A stretch of DNA of 64,000 nt from CAZOWW01 sp964583765 (GCA_964583765.1 CAZOWW010000009.1:15986-79985), one strand, 5' to 3'; shown: positions 17,811 to 26,774, counted from the stretch's first letter. Numbers and translations are program-made. The notes: a model not told the origin generated them from the letters alone.

Positions 17811-20313
17811 TCTTCCGCGATCTCGGTCGTGGAGGAACCCCCGTCGGAAGGCCGGCGGGGGTTCCTGTACGTCGACCTCGGGATCGATTTGCAGCAGTGA
17901 GCGCCAGGGGGTCAGGAAGGCACTGAGGTCGCCGGACGGCCAGAGGTCTGGGGACCGGGTCGAACTCCTTCCACCCGGTCGGCGGGCGCTCGTCCTCGCT
18001 GACCGTCCTGGGATCGCCGTCCTCGACGCCGGGCTGCGGCCTCGGGGGCCACGGGGGCGTGACCCCGGCCGAGGGGGCGGCCAGGGCGGCGGCGAGGCGG
18101 GCCCCCTCGACATCCACATCGGGGAGCACCCGGTCGAGGGCGCGGGGCAGGGACCAGGCTCGTTCCCCGAGCAGCGACATCACCGCGGGCACGAGCGTCA
18201 TGCGGACCAGGAAGGCATCGAACAGCACGCCGGCGGCCAGGGCGAAGCCCATGGACTTGACGATCGTCTCGTCCGAGAGCATGAAGCCGCTGAAGACGCC
18301 CACCATGATGGTCGCGGCGGCGGTGACCACACGGGCTCCGTGCGTCAGGCCCTTCGTGACGGCGACCTGCGCGTCCGCGCCGTGCACGTGCTCCTCGCGC
18401 ATCCGCGTGACGAGGAAGACCTCGTAGTCCATCGCCAGGCCGAAGAGCAGGCCCACCAGCAGGATCGGCAGGAAGGACAGGATCGGCCCTGTGTTGTGCA
18501 CCCCCAGCAGGCTCGCGCCCCAGCCCTTCTGGAACACGGCGACCACGGCGCCGAAGGTCGCAGCCATGCTGAGCAGGAAGCCGAGGGTGGCCTTGACGGG
18601 GACGACGAGGCTGCGGAACACGAGGAGCAGCAGGATCAGCGCCAGGCCGACGACGATGGCGAGGTACGGCAACAGGGCGTCGTCGAGGGTCCGGGAGACG
18701 TCGATGGCCACGGCGGTGGCGCCCGTCACGTAGGTCGGAGCGCCGGTCGTCAGACGCCATCCGGCCGTCCGGTCGCGCAGGGCGCGCACCAGGTCACCGG
18801 TCCTCGCGTCGTCCGGGCCGCTCGTCGGCACGACCGTCTGGATGGCCAGGTCCCCGCGCGGGCTCAGCACCGGAGGTGAGGCGAAGGCGACGCCGGGCAC
18901 CGCGGTGAGCCCGGCGCGCAGGGTGGCCACGGCGGCGGAGCGGTCGCGGGCTTCGGTGAGATCGGTGACCAGCACAAGCGGTCCGTCGGCGCCGGGTCCG
19001 AACGCCGCGGCGATCTCGTCGTAGGCCCGTCGTTGCGTGGAGCCCGAGGCCGCGGTCCCGTCCGAGGGCATGCCCAGACGCATGTCCGCGGCCGGCACGG
19101 CCAGTACGCCCAGTCCGGCCACGACCGCGAGGAGCACGACGACCCGACGGCGCTGGACGAAGCCGGCCCAACGGCTGCCCCAGGTGTGCGCCGTGGTCCC
19201 GGCCGTCGCGTTGCCGTGGAGGGCGGTGGCGTCCTTGGCCGTCCCGCGGGCGGAGGTGGCGTCGGCGAGGGCCGGGCCGGCGTCCGTCCGAGGTCGGCGC
19301 GCGGCACGGCCCAGGACCCGGCTCCCCAGGAAACCGAGCATCGCGGGCAGCAGGGTGAGTGCGATGAGCACGGAGCCGGCGACCGTCCCGGCCGCCGCCA
19401 GACCCATCGCGGTGAGGAAGGGGATGCCGACGACGGAGAGCGCGGAGAGCGCGATGACCACGGTGGCCCCGGCGAAGACGACCGCGGAGCCCGCTGTCCC
19501 GACCGCTCGCCCCGCAGCCTCGGGTCCGGGCAGGCCCGAGGCCAGTTCCTGCCGGTAGCGGGAGAGGATGAAGAGCGCGTAGTCGATGGCCACGGCCAGT
19601 CCGAGCATCATCGCCAGGGTCCCGCTCGTCGTGCTCATCTCGACGAAACCGGATGCGGTCGAGATACCGAGCATGCCCAGCCCTACGCCCACCAGCGCGT
19701 TGAGCAGGGGAAGCCCGGCCGCGACCAGCGATCCCAGGGTGATCACCAGGACGATCGCGGCCAGGGCCAGTCCGATGCCCTCCGACCCGCCCTGGCGGAT
19801 CTTCGCCGCTGCGGCCTCGCCGCCGAAGTCCACGCGGAGCCCGGCGGAGGTGGCGGTACGGCCGGCCGCGAAGAGCGAGCGCTGGTCGTCGTCGGTGATC
19901 TGCTGGGCGCGCACGGTGTACATCACGGTGGCGTAGGCGGTCCGCCCGTCCGGGGAGAGGGCGCCCGTGCGGAACGGGTCGGTGACCGAGGCCACGTGCG
20001 GCAATGCCGTCAGCCTGGTGACGGCGCGTTCCACGGCGGCGGTGGCTCCGGGGGCGGTGACCTTGGACGTGCCGTCCGCGACGAACACCACCCGCGCGGA
20101 CGCGCCGTCCGCGCCGGAGCCGGGCAGGCGGTGCGCGAGGAGGTCCAGGGCCCGCTGCGACTCGGTGCCGGGGAGCGAGAACGCGTTCGACATCGTGCCG
20201 GACATCGTCCCGGCCAGGACGCCGGCGAGCAGGAGCGCGAGCAGCCAGAGCGTCGCGACGAGTCGGTGACGGCGGTATGCCGCCCGGCCCAGTCGGTACA
20301 GGAATGTGGCCAT
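17779..20313 (-). CDS. MmpL-family (RND) transporter 1
   Basis: An 844-residue membrane protein with two repeated halves. Each half starts with a transmembrane helix, a large extracytoplasmic loop and a block of about five helices. The family signatures are GLAVAIDYALFILSRYRQEL in the first half and GLAMDYEVFLVTRMREE in the second, with the Asp-Tyr pair involved in proton relay. Such proteins export lipids or toxic compounds using the proton gradient. The cytoplasmic C-terminal tail is Pro/Arg-rich and ends inside the convergent inhibitor gene. A divergent TetR gene with paired operator-like sites controls it by inference. Substrate unknown. Confidence 0.88.
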   Translation of the reverse strand: MATFLYRLGRAAYRRHRLVATLWLLALLLAGVLAGTMSGTMSNAFSLPGTESQRALDLLAHRLPGSGADGASARVVFVADGTSKVTAPGATAAVERAVTRLTALPHVASVTDPFRTGALSPDGRTAYATVMYTVRAQQITDDDQRSLFAAGRTATSAGLRVDFGGEAAAAKIRQGGSEGIGLALAAIVLVITLGSLVAAGLPLLNALVGVGLGMLGISTASGFVEMSTTSGTLAMMLGLAVAIDYALFILSRYRQELASGLPGPEAAGRAVGTAGSAVVFAGATVVIALSALSVVGIPFLTAMGLAAAGTVAGSVLIALTLLPAMLGFLGSRVLGRAARRPRTDAGPALADATSARGTAKDATALHGNATAGTTAHTWGSRWAGFVQRRRVVVLLAVVAGLGVLAVPAADMRLGMPSDGTAASGSTQRRAYDEIAAAFGPGADGPLVLVTDLTEARDRSAAVATLRAGLTAVPGVAFASPPVLSPRGDLAIQTVVPTSGPDDARTGDLVRALRDRTAGWRLTTGAPTYVTGATAVAIDVSRTLDDALLPYLAIVVGLALILLLLVFRSLVVPVKATLGFLLSMAATFGAVVAVFQKGWGASLLGVHNTGPILSFLPILLVGLLFGLAMDYEVFLVTRMREEHVHGADAQVAVTKGLTHGARVVTAAATIMVGVFSGFMLSDETIVKSMGFALAAGVLFDAFLVRMTLVPAVMSLLGERAWSLPRALDRVLPDVDVEGARLAAALAAPSAGVTPPWPPRPQPGVEDGDPRTVSEDERPPTGWKEFDPVPRPLAVRRPQCLPDPLALTAANRSRGRRTGTPAGLPTGVPPRPRSRKITRRRSTSPA
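17833..17866 (+). terminator. Hairpin terminator for the protease-inhibitor gene, inside the MmpL coding region
   Basis: AGGAACCCCCGTCG pairs with CGGCGGGGGTTCCT (14 bp, one G-U) around a six-base loop, 22 bases after the inhibitor stop codon. It lies within the coding tail of the convergent MmpL gene. Confidence 0.7.
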
Positions 20314-20413
20314 GGATGCGCCTCCCCGGGCGTTCGGTGCGATCCCCCGGACCGCGATGGTGTGCCGCGCCGTCGTCCGTGCGGCGGGGCTCTCCTGCGA
20401 GCATCCCCATTAG

Positions 20414-20454
20414 CTAGTCGATCGGCTAGGTTTCTATGTTACACGATCGGCTAG
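20414..20454. promoter_or_regulatory. Paired TetR-type operators and overlapping -10 boxes
   Basis: The near-palindrome CTAGTCGATCGGCTAG (20414-20429) and a second copy ending in CGATCGGCTAG (20444-20454) are spaced 25 bp apart. The AT-rich DNA between them contains TATGTT on the plus strand (20435-20440) and TAACAT on the minus strand (20436-20441), which fit -10 boxes for the divergent genes. A regulator bound at both sites would block both promoters. Confidence 0.65.
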
Positions 20455-20525
20455 CTCTCCGGACGTGGCGCGTGTCTCGTCCCGGACCCGGTCCGCGCGG
20501 TACCTTCCGGGAGGCCGCGAGTCGT

Positions 20526-20652
20526 TGGTGGACCGTGGGACCGGAACGCGTCGTGGACCGTGCGACCGGAACCCGTGGTGGGCGACGGCGACGCAAACTT
20601 GGGGTGGGCTACGCCGACCGGAACCCGTGGTGGGCTACGCCGACCGGTAGGG
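20526..20652 (+). repeat. Five-unit 25-bp tandem repeat between the MmpL and TetR genes
   Basis: Units begin at 20526, 20551, 20576 (27 bp, most diverged), 20603 and 20628. GACCGGAACCCGTGGTGGGC occurs twice exactly (20564-20583, 20616-20635) and GTGGGCTACGCCGACCGG twice (20604-20621, 20630-20647). The array would lie in the untranslated leader of the TetR gene. Confidence 0.8.
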
Positions 20653-20724
20653 GCAACCTCGGACGGCTGTGGGCGTGGCTGACAAGGGCTGACAGGGACG
20701 GGCGGAGCCGGGAGGTGCAGGGCG

Positions 20725-21291
20725 ATGGCCAGGCCGGTGGGACGCCGGGGGGAGACCCGCAATCGCGTGATCATCGCCGCCCTGGAGCTGTTCGCCCAGC
20801 ACGGGATCGGCGGGACCTCGCTGCAGATGATCGCCGACCACCTCGGACTCACCAAGGCCGCGGTCTACTTCCAGTTCCAGACCAAGGAGGACATCATCCT
20901 GGCGGTCGTTCAGCCCGCGTTCGACCAGATGGAGGTCTTCCTGACCGCCGCGGAGTCCGAGCCGGACGCCGCCCGTCGCCTGGAACTGGTCGTGGAGGGC
21001 CTGGTCGACCTGGTCCTGGATCACGGTGCGGTGATGCTCGCGTTGCAGGGAGACCCCGGACTCGGGCAGATCCTGCGCACCCATCCCGAGCAGCAGGACC
21101 GGATCGTCCGGCTGAGCGCTCAGCTCAACGGGCCGTCCCCGGACGTGTCCCGCCAGGTGGCGGTGGCAATGGTCGGAGGGGGTCTGATGCTCATCGGCGG
21201 TGATCCGGTGCTGCGCACGGCCGATGCCGGGGTGTTGCGCACGGAACTGCTCGCCGCGGCCTGGCGTCTGCTGCGTCCGTTCGTGCGGTGA
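20725..21291 (+). CDS. TetR-family transcriptional regulator 1
   Basis: A 188-residue repressor-type protein. Residues about 10-55 form the TetR helix-turn-helix (AALELFAQHGIGGTSLQMIA, then HLGLTKAAVYFQFQTKED). The rest is the helical ligand-binding and dimerisation domain. GGGAGG lies 10 bases before the ATG. It is divergent from the MmpL transporter, with two operator-like sites between them, so it most likely represses the transporter and itself until an exported compound binds. Confidence 0.88.
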   Translation: MARPVGRRGETRNRVIIAALELFAQHGIGGTSLQMIADHLGLTKAAVYFQFQTKEDIILAVVQPAFDQMEVFLTAAESEPDAARRLELVVEGLVDLVLDHGAVMLALQGDPGLGQILRTHPEQQDRIVRLSAQLNGPSPDVSRQVAVAMVGGGLMLIGGDPVLRTADAGVLRTELLAAAWRLLRPFVR

Positions 21292-21538
21292 CCTCCGTTC
21301 GGGGCCGGTGTCCCCGGTCCGGCTCCGGTAGCGACGTCTGCTCGGGCACCGGCCTCGGTCCGCTTCCGGCAGGGACCTCGGCCCGGGGACCGGTCGCTCC
21401 TGGTCCGTCCGGTTCTGGTTGGCTGTTCCCGGCGCGCCCGGGTGGGGCGGTGCGGCGTCGTGAGGGCGTGTGCAGCCGCCGGGGTCCGGTGCGCCGCCCT
21501 GCGTGTCCCGAGCGCCGCCCTTCCCGAGAGGTGATCCC

Positions 21539-22006
21539 GTGTCCGTCGCCCGCCGTCCCGCTGTTCCGCTCTCGACCGGCTTGCTCCTCCTCGTCACATT
21601 GACCGGATGCGGCTCGGGGAACTCCGTGTCCGCTCCGACCACGTCGAGCGTGTCCGGCAGCCCGGGGGCCGTGGCCACGGTCGGTGCGGCGCAGCACCTG
21701 GACGTCTCCGCGTTCCAGGCGCTCGTGGGCAAGCCCGACGTCGTGGTGCTGGACGTGCGCACGCCGGAGGAATTCGCGCAGGGCCACATCATGACCGCGG
21801 TCAACCTTGACGTGACTGCGGCCGATTTCGGCGCGAAGGTCGCCGGGCTCGATCGCACGAAGAGCTACGCCCTCTACTGCCGCACGGGAGTGCGTTCGGC
21901 CGGCGCGCTGTCGCGCCTGGTGGATGCCGGGTTCGCCAAGGCCGTCGACCTCAAGGGCGGCATCGTCGCGTGGTCGGCGGCCGGGCTGCCCGTGACCACG
22001 GGCTGA
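21539..22006 (+). CDS. Rhodanese-domain lipoprotein
   Basis: A 155-residue exported protein with a lipobox LTGC, so Cys24 should be lipid-modified. A short Ser/Thr stretch leads to a single rhodanese domain (about 50-152) with VVLDVRTPEEFAQGHI and the active-site loop CRTGVRS, where Cys114 is the sulfur-carrying residue. It probably moves sulfane sulfur or acts in thiol chemistry outside the membrane. The GTG start has GAGAGGTGA just upstream. No partner gene is evident. Confidence 0.88.
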   Translation: MSVARRPAVPLSTGLLLLVTLTGCGSGNSVSAPTTSSVSGSPGAVATVGAAQHLDVSAFQALVGKPDVVVLDVRTPEEFAQGHIMTAVNLDVTAADFGAKVAGLDRTKSYALYCRTGVRSAGALSRLVDAGFAKAVDLKGGIVAWSAAGLPVTTG

Positions 22007-22025
22007 CGGTTCGCCGAGGCCGGAC

Positions 22026-22081
22026 GCGTGGGGTCCGAGGTCCGCGGTCCGAAGCGTGGGGTCCGAGGCGCCGGTCCGTCC
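22026..22081 (+). repeat. 28-bp x 2 tandem repeat downstream of the rhodanese gene
   Basis: GCGTGGGGTCCGAGG occurs exactly at 22026-22040 and 22054-22068, and the flanking bases are partly conserved. The array begins 20 bases after the stop codon. Confidence 0.65.
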
Positions 22082-22107
22082 GGACTGGTGGGCGCGGTGC
22101 GATTGGG

Positions 22108-22113
22108 TAAGCT
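22108..22113 (+). promoter_or_regulatory. -10 hexamer of leaderless M20 amidohydrolase transcript
   Basis: TAAGCT lies eight bases before the GTG at 22122, and no ribosome binding site is present. Confidence 0.5.
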
Positions 22114-22121
22114 CACGGCGC

Positions 22122-23309
22122 GTGACCCAAGCCACCACCGAGTTTCTCTCCGCGCAGGTGGAGGCAATGCACGACGAGCTGGTCGCCTTCCGCCGGGACC
22201 TGCACGCCCACCCAGAACTGAGCCGGTACGAGGTGCGCACGACCGAGCGGGTGGGCGAGCGGCTGAAGGCCGCCGGGCTCGATCCGCAGCCGTTGTCGGG
22301 CACCGGGCTCTACTGCGACATCGGGGATCCGGGGGCCCCGATCGTGGCCCTGCGCGCGGACATCGACGCGCTGCCGGTCACCGAGACCACCGGACTGCCC
22401 TTCGCCTCGACGGTTCCCGGCATCGCGCATGCCTGCGGCCATGATGTGCACACCACGGTTGTGCTGGGAGCGGGGTTGCTGCTCGCCCGGCTCCTCGGCG
22501 AGGACTTCCCCGGACGGTCGCCCCGTCGGGTGCGGTTGGTGTTCCAGCCCGCCGAGGAGGTGACACCGGGCGGGGCCCTCGACGTCGTCGCAGCCGGTGT
22601 GCTCGAGGGAGCGAACGCCGTCTACGCCCTGCACTGCGACCCGCGGCTGGACGTCGGGGGCATCGGGTCCCGGGTGGGGGCGATCACCTCGGCGTTCGAC
22701 CATGTCCGGGTGGTGCTGCACGGACCGGGCGGTCACACCTCGCGCCCGCACCTCACGGCGGACCTGGTGTACGCGCTCGCCCAGGTGGTGAGCCAGGTCC
22801 CGGCCGCGATGGTGCGACGGATCGACCCGCGCTCGGTCGTCAACCTCACCTGGGGACGCATCGAAGCCGGGCACGCGGCCAACGCGGTGCCGTCCGAGGG
22901 ACTGCTCGAGGGAAGTCTGCGGTGCATGGACTCGCGTACCTGGGAGGTCGTCGCCGAGATCGTGGAGGAGCTGGTCGCTGCCGTCTCGTCCCCCTACGGC
23001 GTCACCTCGGAGGTGGCGGTCACCCGGGGGGTGCCACCGGTCGACAACGACGAGCTCCGGGTCGATGCCCTGGAACGGGCCGCCCGGGCAGTGCTCGGAC
23101 CGGATTCGGTGTCCCTGGCGGAGCAGTCCCTGGGAGGCGAGGACTTCGCCTGGTACCTGCGTGAGGTACCGGGGGCGCTCGCCCGGCTGGGTACGCGCAC
23201 TCCCGGGGGACGGACCTACGACCTGCACCAGGGGGATCTCGTGGTCGACGAGCGGGCCGTCGCCGTGGGGACACGCCTTCTGGTGGCCCTCGCGCTCGGC
23301 ATCCGGTGA
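22122..23309 (+). CDS. M20-family amidohydrolase (N-acyl amino acid hydrolase type)
   Basis: A 395-residue metal-dependent amidohydrolase of the M20D type (hippurate/IAA-amino acid hydrolase relatives). DIDALPVTETTG and HACGHDVHTT supply metal ligands, followed by the catalytic Glu pair in PAEEVTPGGA. A lid/dimerisation domain is inserted around residues 185-300. It should hydrolyse an N-acyl or N-aryl amino acid in the cytoplasm; the exact substrate is unknown. Start GTG 22122 is chosen from the upstream TANNNT. ATG 22169 is a weaker alternative. The next gene begins eight bases after the stop, so the two are probably co-transcribed. Confidence 0.85.
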   Translation: MTQATTEFLSAQVEAMHDELVAFRRDLHAHPELSRYEVRTTERVGERLKAAGLDPQPLSGTGLYCDIGDPGAPIVALRADIDALPVTETTGLPFASTVPGIAHACGHDVHTTVVLGAGLLLARLLGEDFPGRSPRRVRLVFQPAEEVTPGGALDVVAAGVLEGANAVYALHCDPRLDVGGIGSRVGAITSAFDHVRVVLHGPGGHTSRPHLTADLVYALAQVVSQVPAAMVRRIDPRSVVNLTWGRIEAGHAANAVPSEGLLEGSLRCMDSRTWEVVAEIVEELVAAVSSPYGVTSEVAVTRGVPPVDNDELRVDALERAARAVLGPDSVSLAEQSLGGEDFAWYLREVPGALARLGTRTPGGRTYDLHQGDLVVDERAVAVGTRLLVALALGIR

Positions 23310-23316
23310 CCTCGCC

Positions 23317-23823
23317 GTGAGCGGTCCTGCCGCCGAGGGATCAGCGTCGACACCAGGGTCGGAGCCGGTGCCTGCGGGAGAGCCTGTCTCCGCACCTGTG
23401 GGGAAGCTGGTACCTACAGGGGAGTCCGCCGCCCCGGGGGGATGCGCGCCCGGTCTCGTCCCAGGACCCGGTCCGTGGCGACCCGCGGAGACCGATCCCG
23501 ACCCGAGATTCTCGATGGCCAACGAACGCACCGCGCTCGCCTGGGTGCGGACCGGACTGGCCGTGGTGGGCGCGGGGGTGGGACTGACCTCGCTGGTGCG
23601 GGTCACCGACCTGCCCGAGGTGCTCTACGTCGTCTCGGTCTTCCTGTGCCTCGTCGGCGCCGCGGCCGCGGTGACCTCGGTGAACGGCTGGCGTCGTCGG
23701 GAGCACGCCATGCGGACCGGTGCGCCCCTGCCCTTTCCCAGGCCTCTGCCCTGGCTGGCCGGAGCCGTGGCACTCGCCGGCTTGGTGACGGCGGGCGCGG
23801 TCTGGGCCTCGGCCCGCGGCTGA
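23317..23823 (+). CDS. DUF202 (YidH-like) membrane protein with Pro-rich N-terminus
   Basis: A 168-residue protein. Residues about 65-165 are the DUF202 fold: DPRFSMANERTALAWVRTGL followed by three membrane helices. YidH-like proteins are small inner-membrane proteins of unknown function. The first 60 residues are a low-complexity Pro/Ala/Gly/Ser segment with repeated EPVPAG-like units, not typical of the family. GTG 23317 is eight bases after the M20 stop. A start near the Met at 23518 would give the family's core length, so the extension is uncertain. Confidence 0.75.
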   Translation: MSGPAAEGSASTPGSEPVPAGEPVSAPVGKLVPTGESAAPGGCAPGLVPGPGPWRPAETDPDPRFSMANERTALAWVRTGLAVVGAGVGLTSLVRVTDLPEVLYVVSVFLCLVGAAAAVTSVNGWRRREHAMRTGAPLPFPRPLPWLAGAVALAGLVTAGAVWASARG

Positions 23824-23857
23824 GGTGCGTGCCTCCCCCCGGGCAGCGGGCGGGGTC

Positions 23858-23921
23858 GTGAGACAGGGCCACGAGCCGGGTTTGTGAGACAGGGCCGCGA
23901 GCCGGGTTTGTGAGGCAGGGA
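23858..23921 (+). repeat. 26-bp tandem repeat, 2.5 copies
   Basis: Two nearly identical 26-bp units (23858-23883 and 23884-23909, one difference) and a partial third unit share GTGAGACAGGGCC. The array starts 34 bases after the DUF202 stop codon. Confidence 0.8.
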
Positions 23922-24064
23922 CCCAGAACGGGGGCGTCGGCAGGCTCGCGAGGAACCCGCCGACGCCACGTTCCGGGAGTGCGCACGTGCTGAGGGTGCA
24001 CAGCAGGACCCGTGAGCGGCCCGTCGTCAGTGGCGGTGCCGTCGCAGTCCGGCTCTCGGAACCG

Positions 24065-24391
24065 TCAGCCGGCCAGGGGACGGACCACGACCGCCGTGCC
24101 GTAGGCGCAGATCTCGGTCCACGTCGTGCCCAGTTCGCTCGTGTCGAACCGCATCGCGATGATGGCGTTGCCGCCCCGACGACCGGCCTCCTCCACCAGG
24201 CGGGCGATCGCCTGTTCCCGTCCCTGGGCCAGCATCGTCGTCATGCCCTTGAGCTCACCGCCGACCAGGGACTTGAAGCTCGCACCGATCTGGGAACCGA
24301 GGTTGCGCGAGCGGACGGTGAGGCCGAACGCCTCGCCGAGGACCTGCGTGATCTGGTAACCGGGCAGGTCGTTGCCTGTCGTGATGAGCAT
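24065..24391 (-). CDS. YbjQ/UPF0145-family protein
   Basis: A 108-residue protein of the DUF74 heavy-metal-binding-like family. It has the family opening LITTGNDLPGYQI, the central KSLVGGELKGMT and the end GTAVVV. Members form pentamers and have no established function. The length is the usual one. GGAGGAAG lies close before the ATG. It stands alone between the DUF202 gene (convergent) and yjjI (divergent). Confidence 0.88.
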   Translation of the reverse strand: MLITTGNDLPGYQITQVLGEAFGLTVRSRNLGSQIGASFKSLVGGELKGMTTMLAQGREQAIARLVEEAGRRGGNAIIAMRFDTSELGTTWTEICAYGTAVVVRPLAG

Positions 24392-24576
24392 GACTTCCTC
24401 CGTCTTCCTGGGGTGGGCCGGGTCGCGCAGGACGTCCGGGGTTTCCTGGATGTCCCCGTCCTCCTGGGCGGCTGCGTGATCGGGACCCTACTCCGCGATC
24501 TTCGCGAAGCCGGGTCGGACGAACCGTCGTGTCCGGGTCCGGGACGTTCGGCCCACGCGGACGGGAGTCGCCTTCC

Positions 24577-24582
24577 TAGCGT
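24577..24582 (+). promoter_or_regulatory. -10 hexamer of leaderless yjjI transcript
   Basis: TAGCGT is six bases before the yjjI ATG at 24589, with no Shine-Dalgarno sequence. Confidence 0.55.
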
Positions 24583-24588
24583 GGACAC

Positions 24589-26037
24589 ATGTCCAGCATC
24601 GGGCCCTGGAGTCTGGCCCCGGAGTACGCACGCCTGGTGAAACGAGGGAGCAATCACCTCCAGTTCCCCGGGGTGACGACTCTCACCCAGGCGCTCCGGG
24701 CCCTCCGGGCCGCCGTCGTGGCCCTGCCGTCGGGCCTGAACCACGGACCGGCCTTCGGGTCCCTGGACGCTCTGCTCCTGCCCCTGGCGACCGGCGTCGA
24801 TCCGGACGTGGTGGACGCCGAGATCGGGTCGTTCTGGCAGGAGCTCGATCACCTCGCGGCTGGTTCCGCCACGGCTGTGGTGGGTCCCGAGCTCACGCCT
24901 GTGTCCGAGGCGCTGCTGCGCGCCGAACGCGAGCACGGCCGGACATCCGAGGCGCTGCTGTTCGTGCGGCCGGACCCGGGCCGGGACGACGGCCTGATCC
25001 AGGAGGCGGTGCACACCCTGCTGGCCACGGGGCGGATCCACCTGGCGGACGGGCGGCGCGACCTCGCGGTCGTCCGCGGCGGTTCCCTGGCCGTGCCCGG
25101 CGGTTCGCTGGCCGCGCTGAGCGCTCCGGGAGGAGAGGTTCCGGGCGGCCACCAGGGTCTGCGGTTGGTGCCGGTCGGGTGCGGACGGTCGGTGCCTGCG
25201 GGCGGTGGCGTGCACGCCGTGACCGTGCTGGACCTGGTCGGGACCTCGGGAGGGCTCGGACCCGGTGGGGCTCCGGAGTACGACGGCGCGCCCTCGGCAC
25301 GGGTGCCGTCGGAGTCGGGGCTCAGGCCGTACCTGGAGTCCGTGCTGCCCGTGCGGGTGGGCAGAGCGCTGTACCGGTTGCGGCTCCTGGTGCGCGATCG
25401 GGTGGAGGGCTCGACCTTCTTCGAGGACTCATGGCTCGTCCGGGAGGGGCTGGTGCACCGCGACCGGTTCACCGCGGTGCTGGAGCTCGCGGGTGTCGCC
25501 GAGGCGGCCCGCCGGGCACTGGGCGTGGACACGGCCTCCCCCGAACCGGAGTTGATCGCGGAGGCCGCACTGCGGATCACCGATCGGGTCGCCGAGCTCG
25601 TCGCGGCCGAATCGCTTCCGTACTGCGACGGCACCGCAGGCCGGGCGATGCTCCGCGGGGCTGCCGGAACGGGGTTGGGCGCGGTCTTCGACCCCGCCGA
25701 TCGGTCCGTGCCGGTGGACCCCGGCCGGTTGGAACCGCCGCCCCCACGGCCCTACGAAGGTCTTCGGGCCGCCGCTCCGCTGAGCGCAATGTTCCCGGCG
25801 GGGATCTGCGAACAGGTGAGTCTGGATCCCGCGGTCGTGGAGAATCCCCGCGCCGCCGAGGACCTCCTCCGGGGGGCACTGCGGGTGGGGGTGCCCGAGG
25901 TGGCCGCGAGTGTCGCCGTGGATGCGGGACCGGTGACTCCCCGGGTGACAGGCTTCTACGCGCGGCGCCGGGACGTGGTGGCGCTGCGCGAGGCCGCGGC
26001 CCGCAAGGTCGAGGAGATCCTGGGAAGGCGCGGGTGA
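24589..26037 (+). CDS. yjjI: YjjI-family glycyl radical enzyme
   Basis: A 482-residue protein that I recognise by recalled similarity to E. coli YjjI (about 516 residues). Shared blocks are LDALLLPLATGVD near residue 60, a Cys motif VxCxxSxPxxGGG with Cys198 as candidate catalytic thiol, FFEDSWLVREGL, and the C-terminal radical loop RVTGF with Gly455 as the expected radical site. The activating radical-SAM enzyme gene overlaps its stop codon, and deoC follows. Glycyl radical enzymes are destroyed by oxygen, so activity should need low oxygen. The reaction catalysed by YjjI is not known to me; proximity to deoC suggests deoxyribose or nucleoside metabolism. Residues about 160-240 are Gly/Pro-rich and less conserved. 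Confidence 0.8.
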   Translation: MSSIGPWSLAPEYARLVKRGSNHLQFPGVTTLTQALRALRAAVVALPSGLNHGPAFGSLDALLLPLATGVDPDVVDAEIGSFWQELDHLAAGSATAVVGPELTPVSEALLRAEREHGRTSEALLFVRPDPGRDDGLIQEAVHTLLATGRIHLADGRRDLAVVRGGSLAVPGGSLAALSAPGGEVPGGHQGLRLVPVGCGRSVPAGGGVHAVTVLDLVGTSGGLGPGGAPEYDGAPSARVPSESGLRPYLESVLPVRVGRALYRLRLLVRDRVEGSTFFEDSWLVREGLVHRDRFTAVLELAGVAEAARRALGVDTASPEPELIAEAALRITDRVAELVAAESLPYCDGTAGRAMLRGAAGTGLGAVFDPADRSVPVDPGRLEPPPPRPYEGLRAAAPLSAMFPAGICEQVSLDPAVVENPRAAEDLLRGALRVGVPEVAASVAVDAGPVTPRVTGFYARRRDVVALREAAARKVEEILGRRG

Positions 26038-26774
26038 ACGTGGCGAGGCAAGAGTTGACAGGTCTGGTCACCGACATCGTGGCCTGTTCCGCGGTGGACG
26101 GCCCCGGCAACCGGTACGTGGTGTTCCTGCAGGGCTGCCAGTTCGACTGCCTCGCCTGCCACAACCCCTGCACGATCCCCGAACACCCACCGTGGTTGGC
26201 GCCGACCACGGTGACCGATCTCGTCGCCGACATCCGCGGCGCCGCGCCGTTCCTCAGCGGGGTGACGGTCACCGGAGGAGAGGCCACCGGCCAGGCCGAC
26301 TTCGTGCGGGCCCTGTTCGACGCGTTGGCCGCCGATCCCGAGACCCAGACCCTGACCCGTTTCGTCGACAGCAACGGGGACGCCGATCCCGGGGTGTGGG
26401 ACCTGCTCGCCCCGGTGACGGACGGGGTCATGGTGGACCTCAAGGCCTTGGACCCGCAGATGCACCTGGTGCTCACCGGCGCTGACAATGCCCGGGTGCT
26501 GGCAGGGTGTCGGAAGCTCGCTGCCTCGGGGTTGCTGTACGAGGTGCGGCTGCTGCTCATCCCGGGGCTGAACGACGCCGACGAGGTCCTCGCGGAGACC
26601 GCCCGTTGGCTGCTGGAACTGGACCCGCACCTGCGGGTGCGGGTCAACGCCTACCGCGCCACCGGGGTACGGCCCTGCGGTCGGGACCTCCTGGAGCCAG
26701 GGCCGGACGAGCTGGCCCGCTATCGGCGAATCCTCATGGACAGCGGGGTCACCCGGCTGACCCTGGTCGGCTGA
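26034..26774 (+). CDS. yjjW: YjjW-type glycyl radical enzyme activase (radical SAM)
   Basis: A 246-residue radical S-adenosylmethionine enzyme that should install the glycyl radical on YjjI. The cluster motif CxxxCxxC is Cys35, Cys39, Cys42 (GCQFDCLAC), followed by the SAM-binding GGE in VTVTGGEATG. The DLKALD segment fits the activase family. Unlike many activases it has no ferredoxin-like insert with extra clusters, since CHNPC leads straight into the barrel. The GTG start overlaps the yjjI stop (GTGA), so the pair is translationally coupled. Confidence 0.85.
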   Translation: MNVARQELTGLVTDIVACSAVDGPGNRYVVFLQGCQFDCLACHNPCTIPEHPPWLAPTTVTDLVADIRGAAPFLSGVTVTGGEATGQADFVRALFDALAADPETQTLTRFVDSNGDADPGVWDLLAPVTDGVMVDLKALDPQMHLVLTGADNARVLAGCRKLAASGLLYEVRLLLIPGLNDADEVLAETARWLLELDPHLRVRVNAYRATGVRPCGRDLLEPGPDELARYRRILMDSGVTRLTLVG

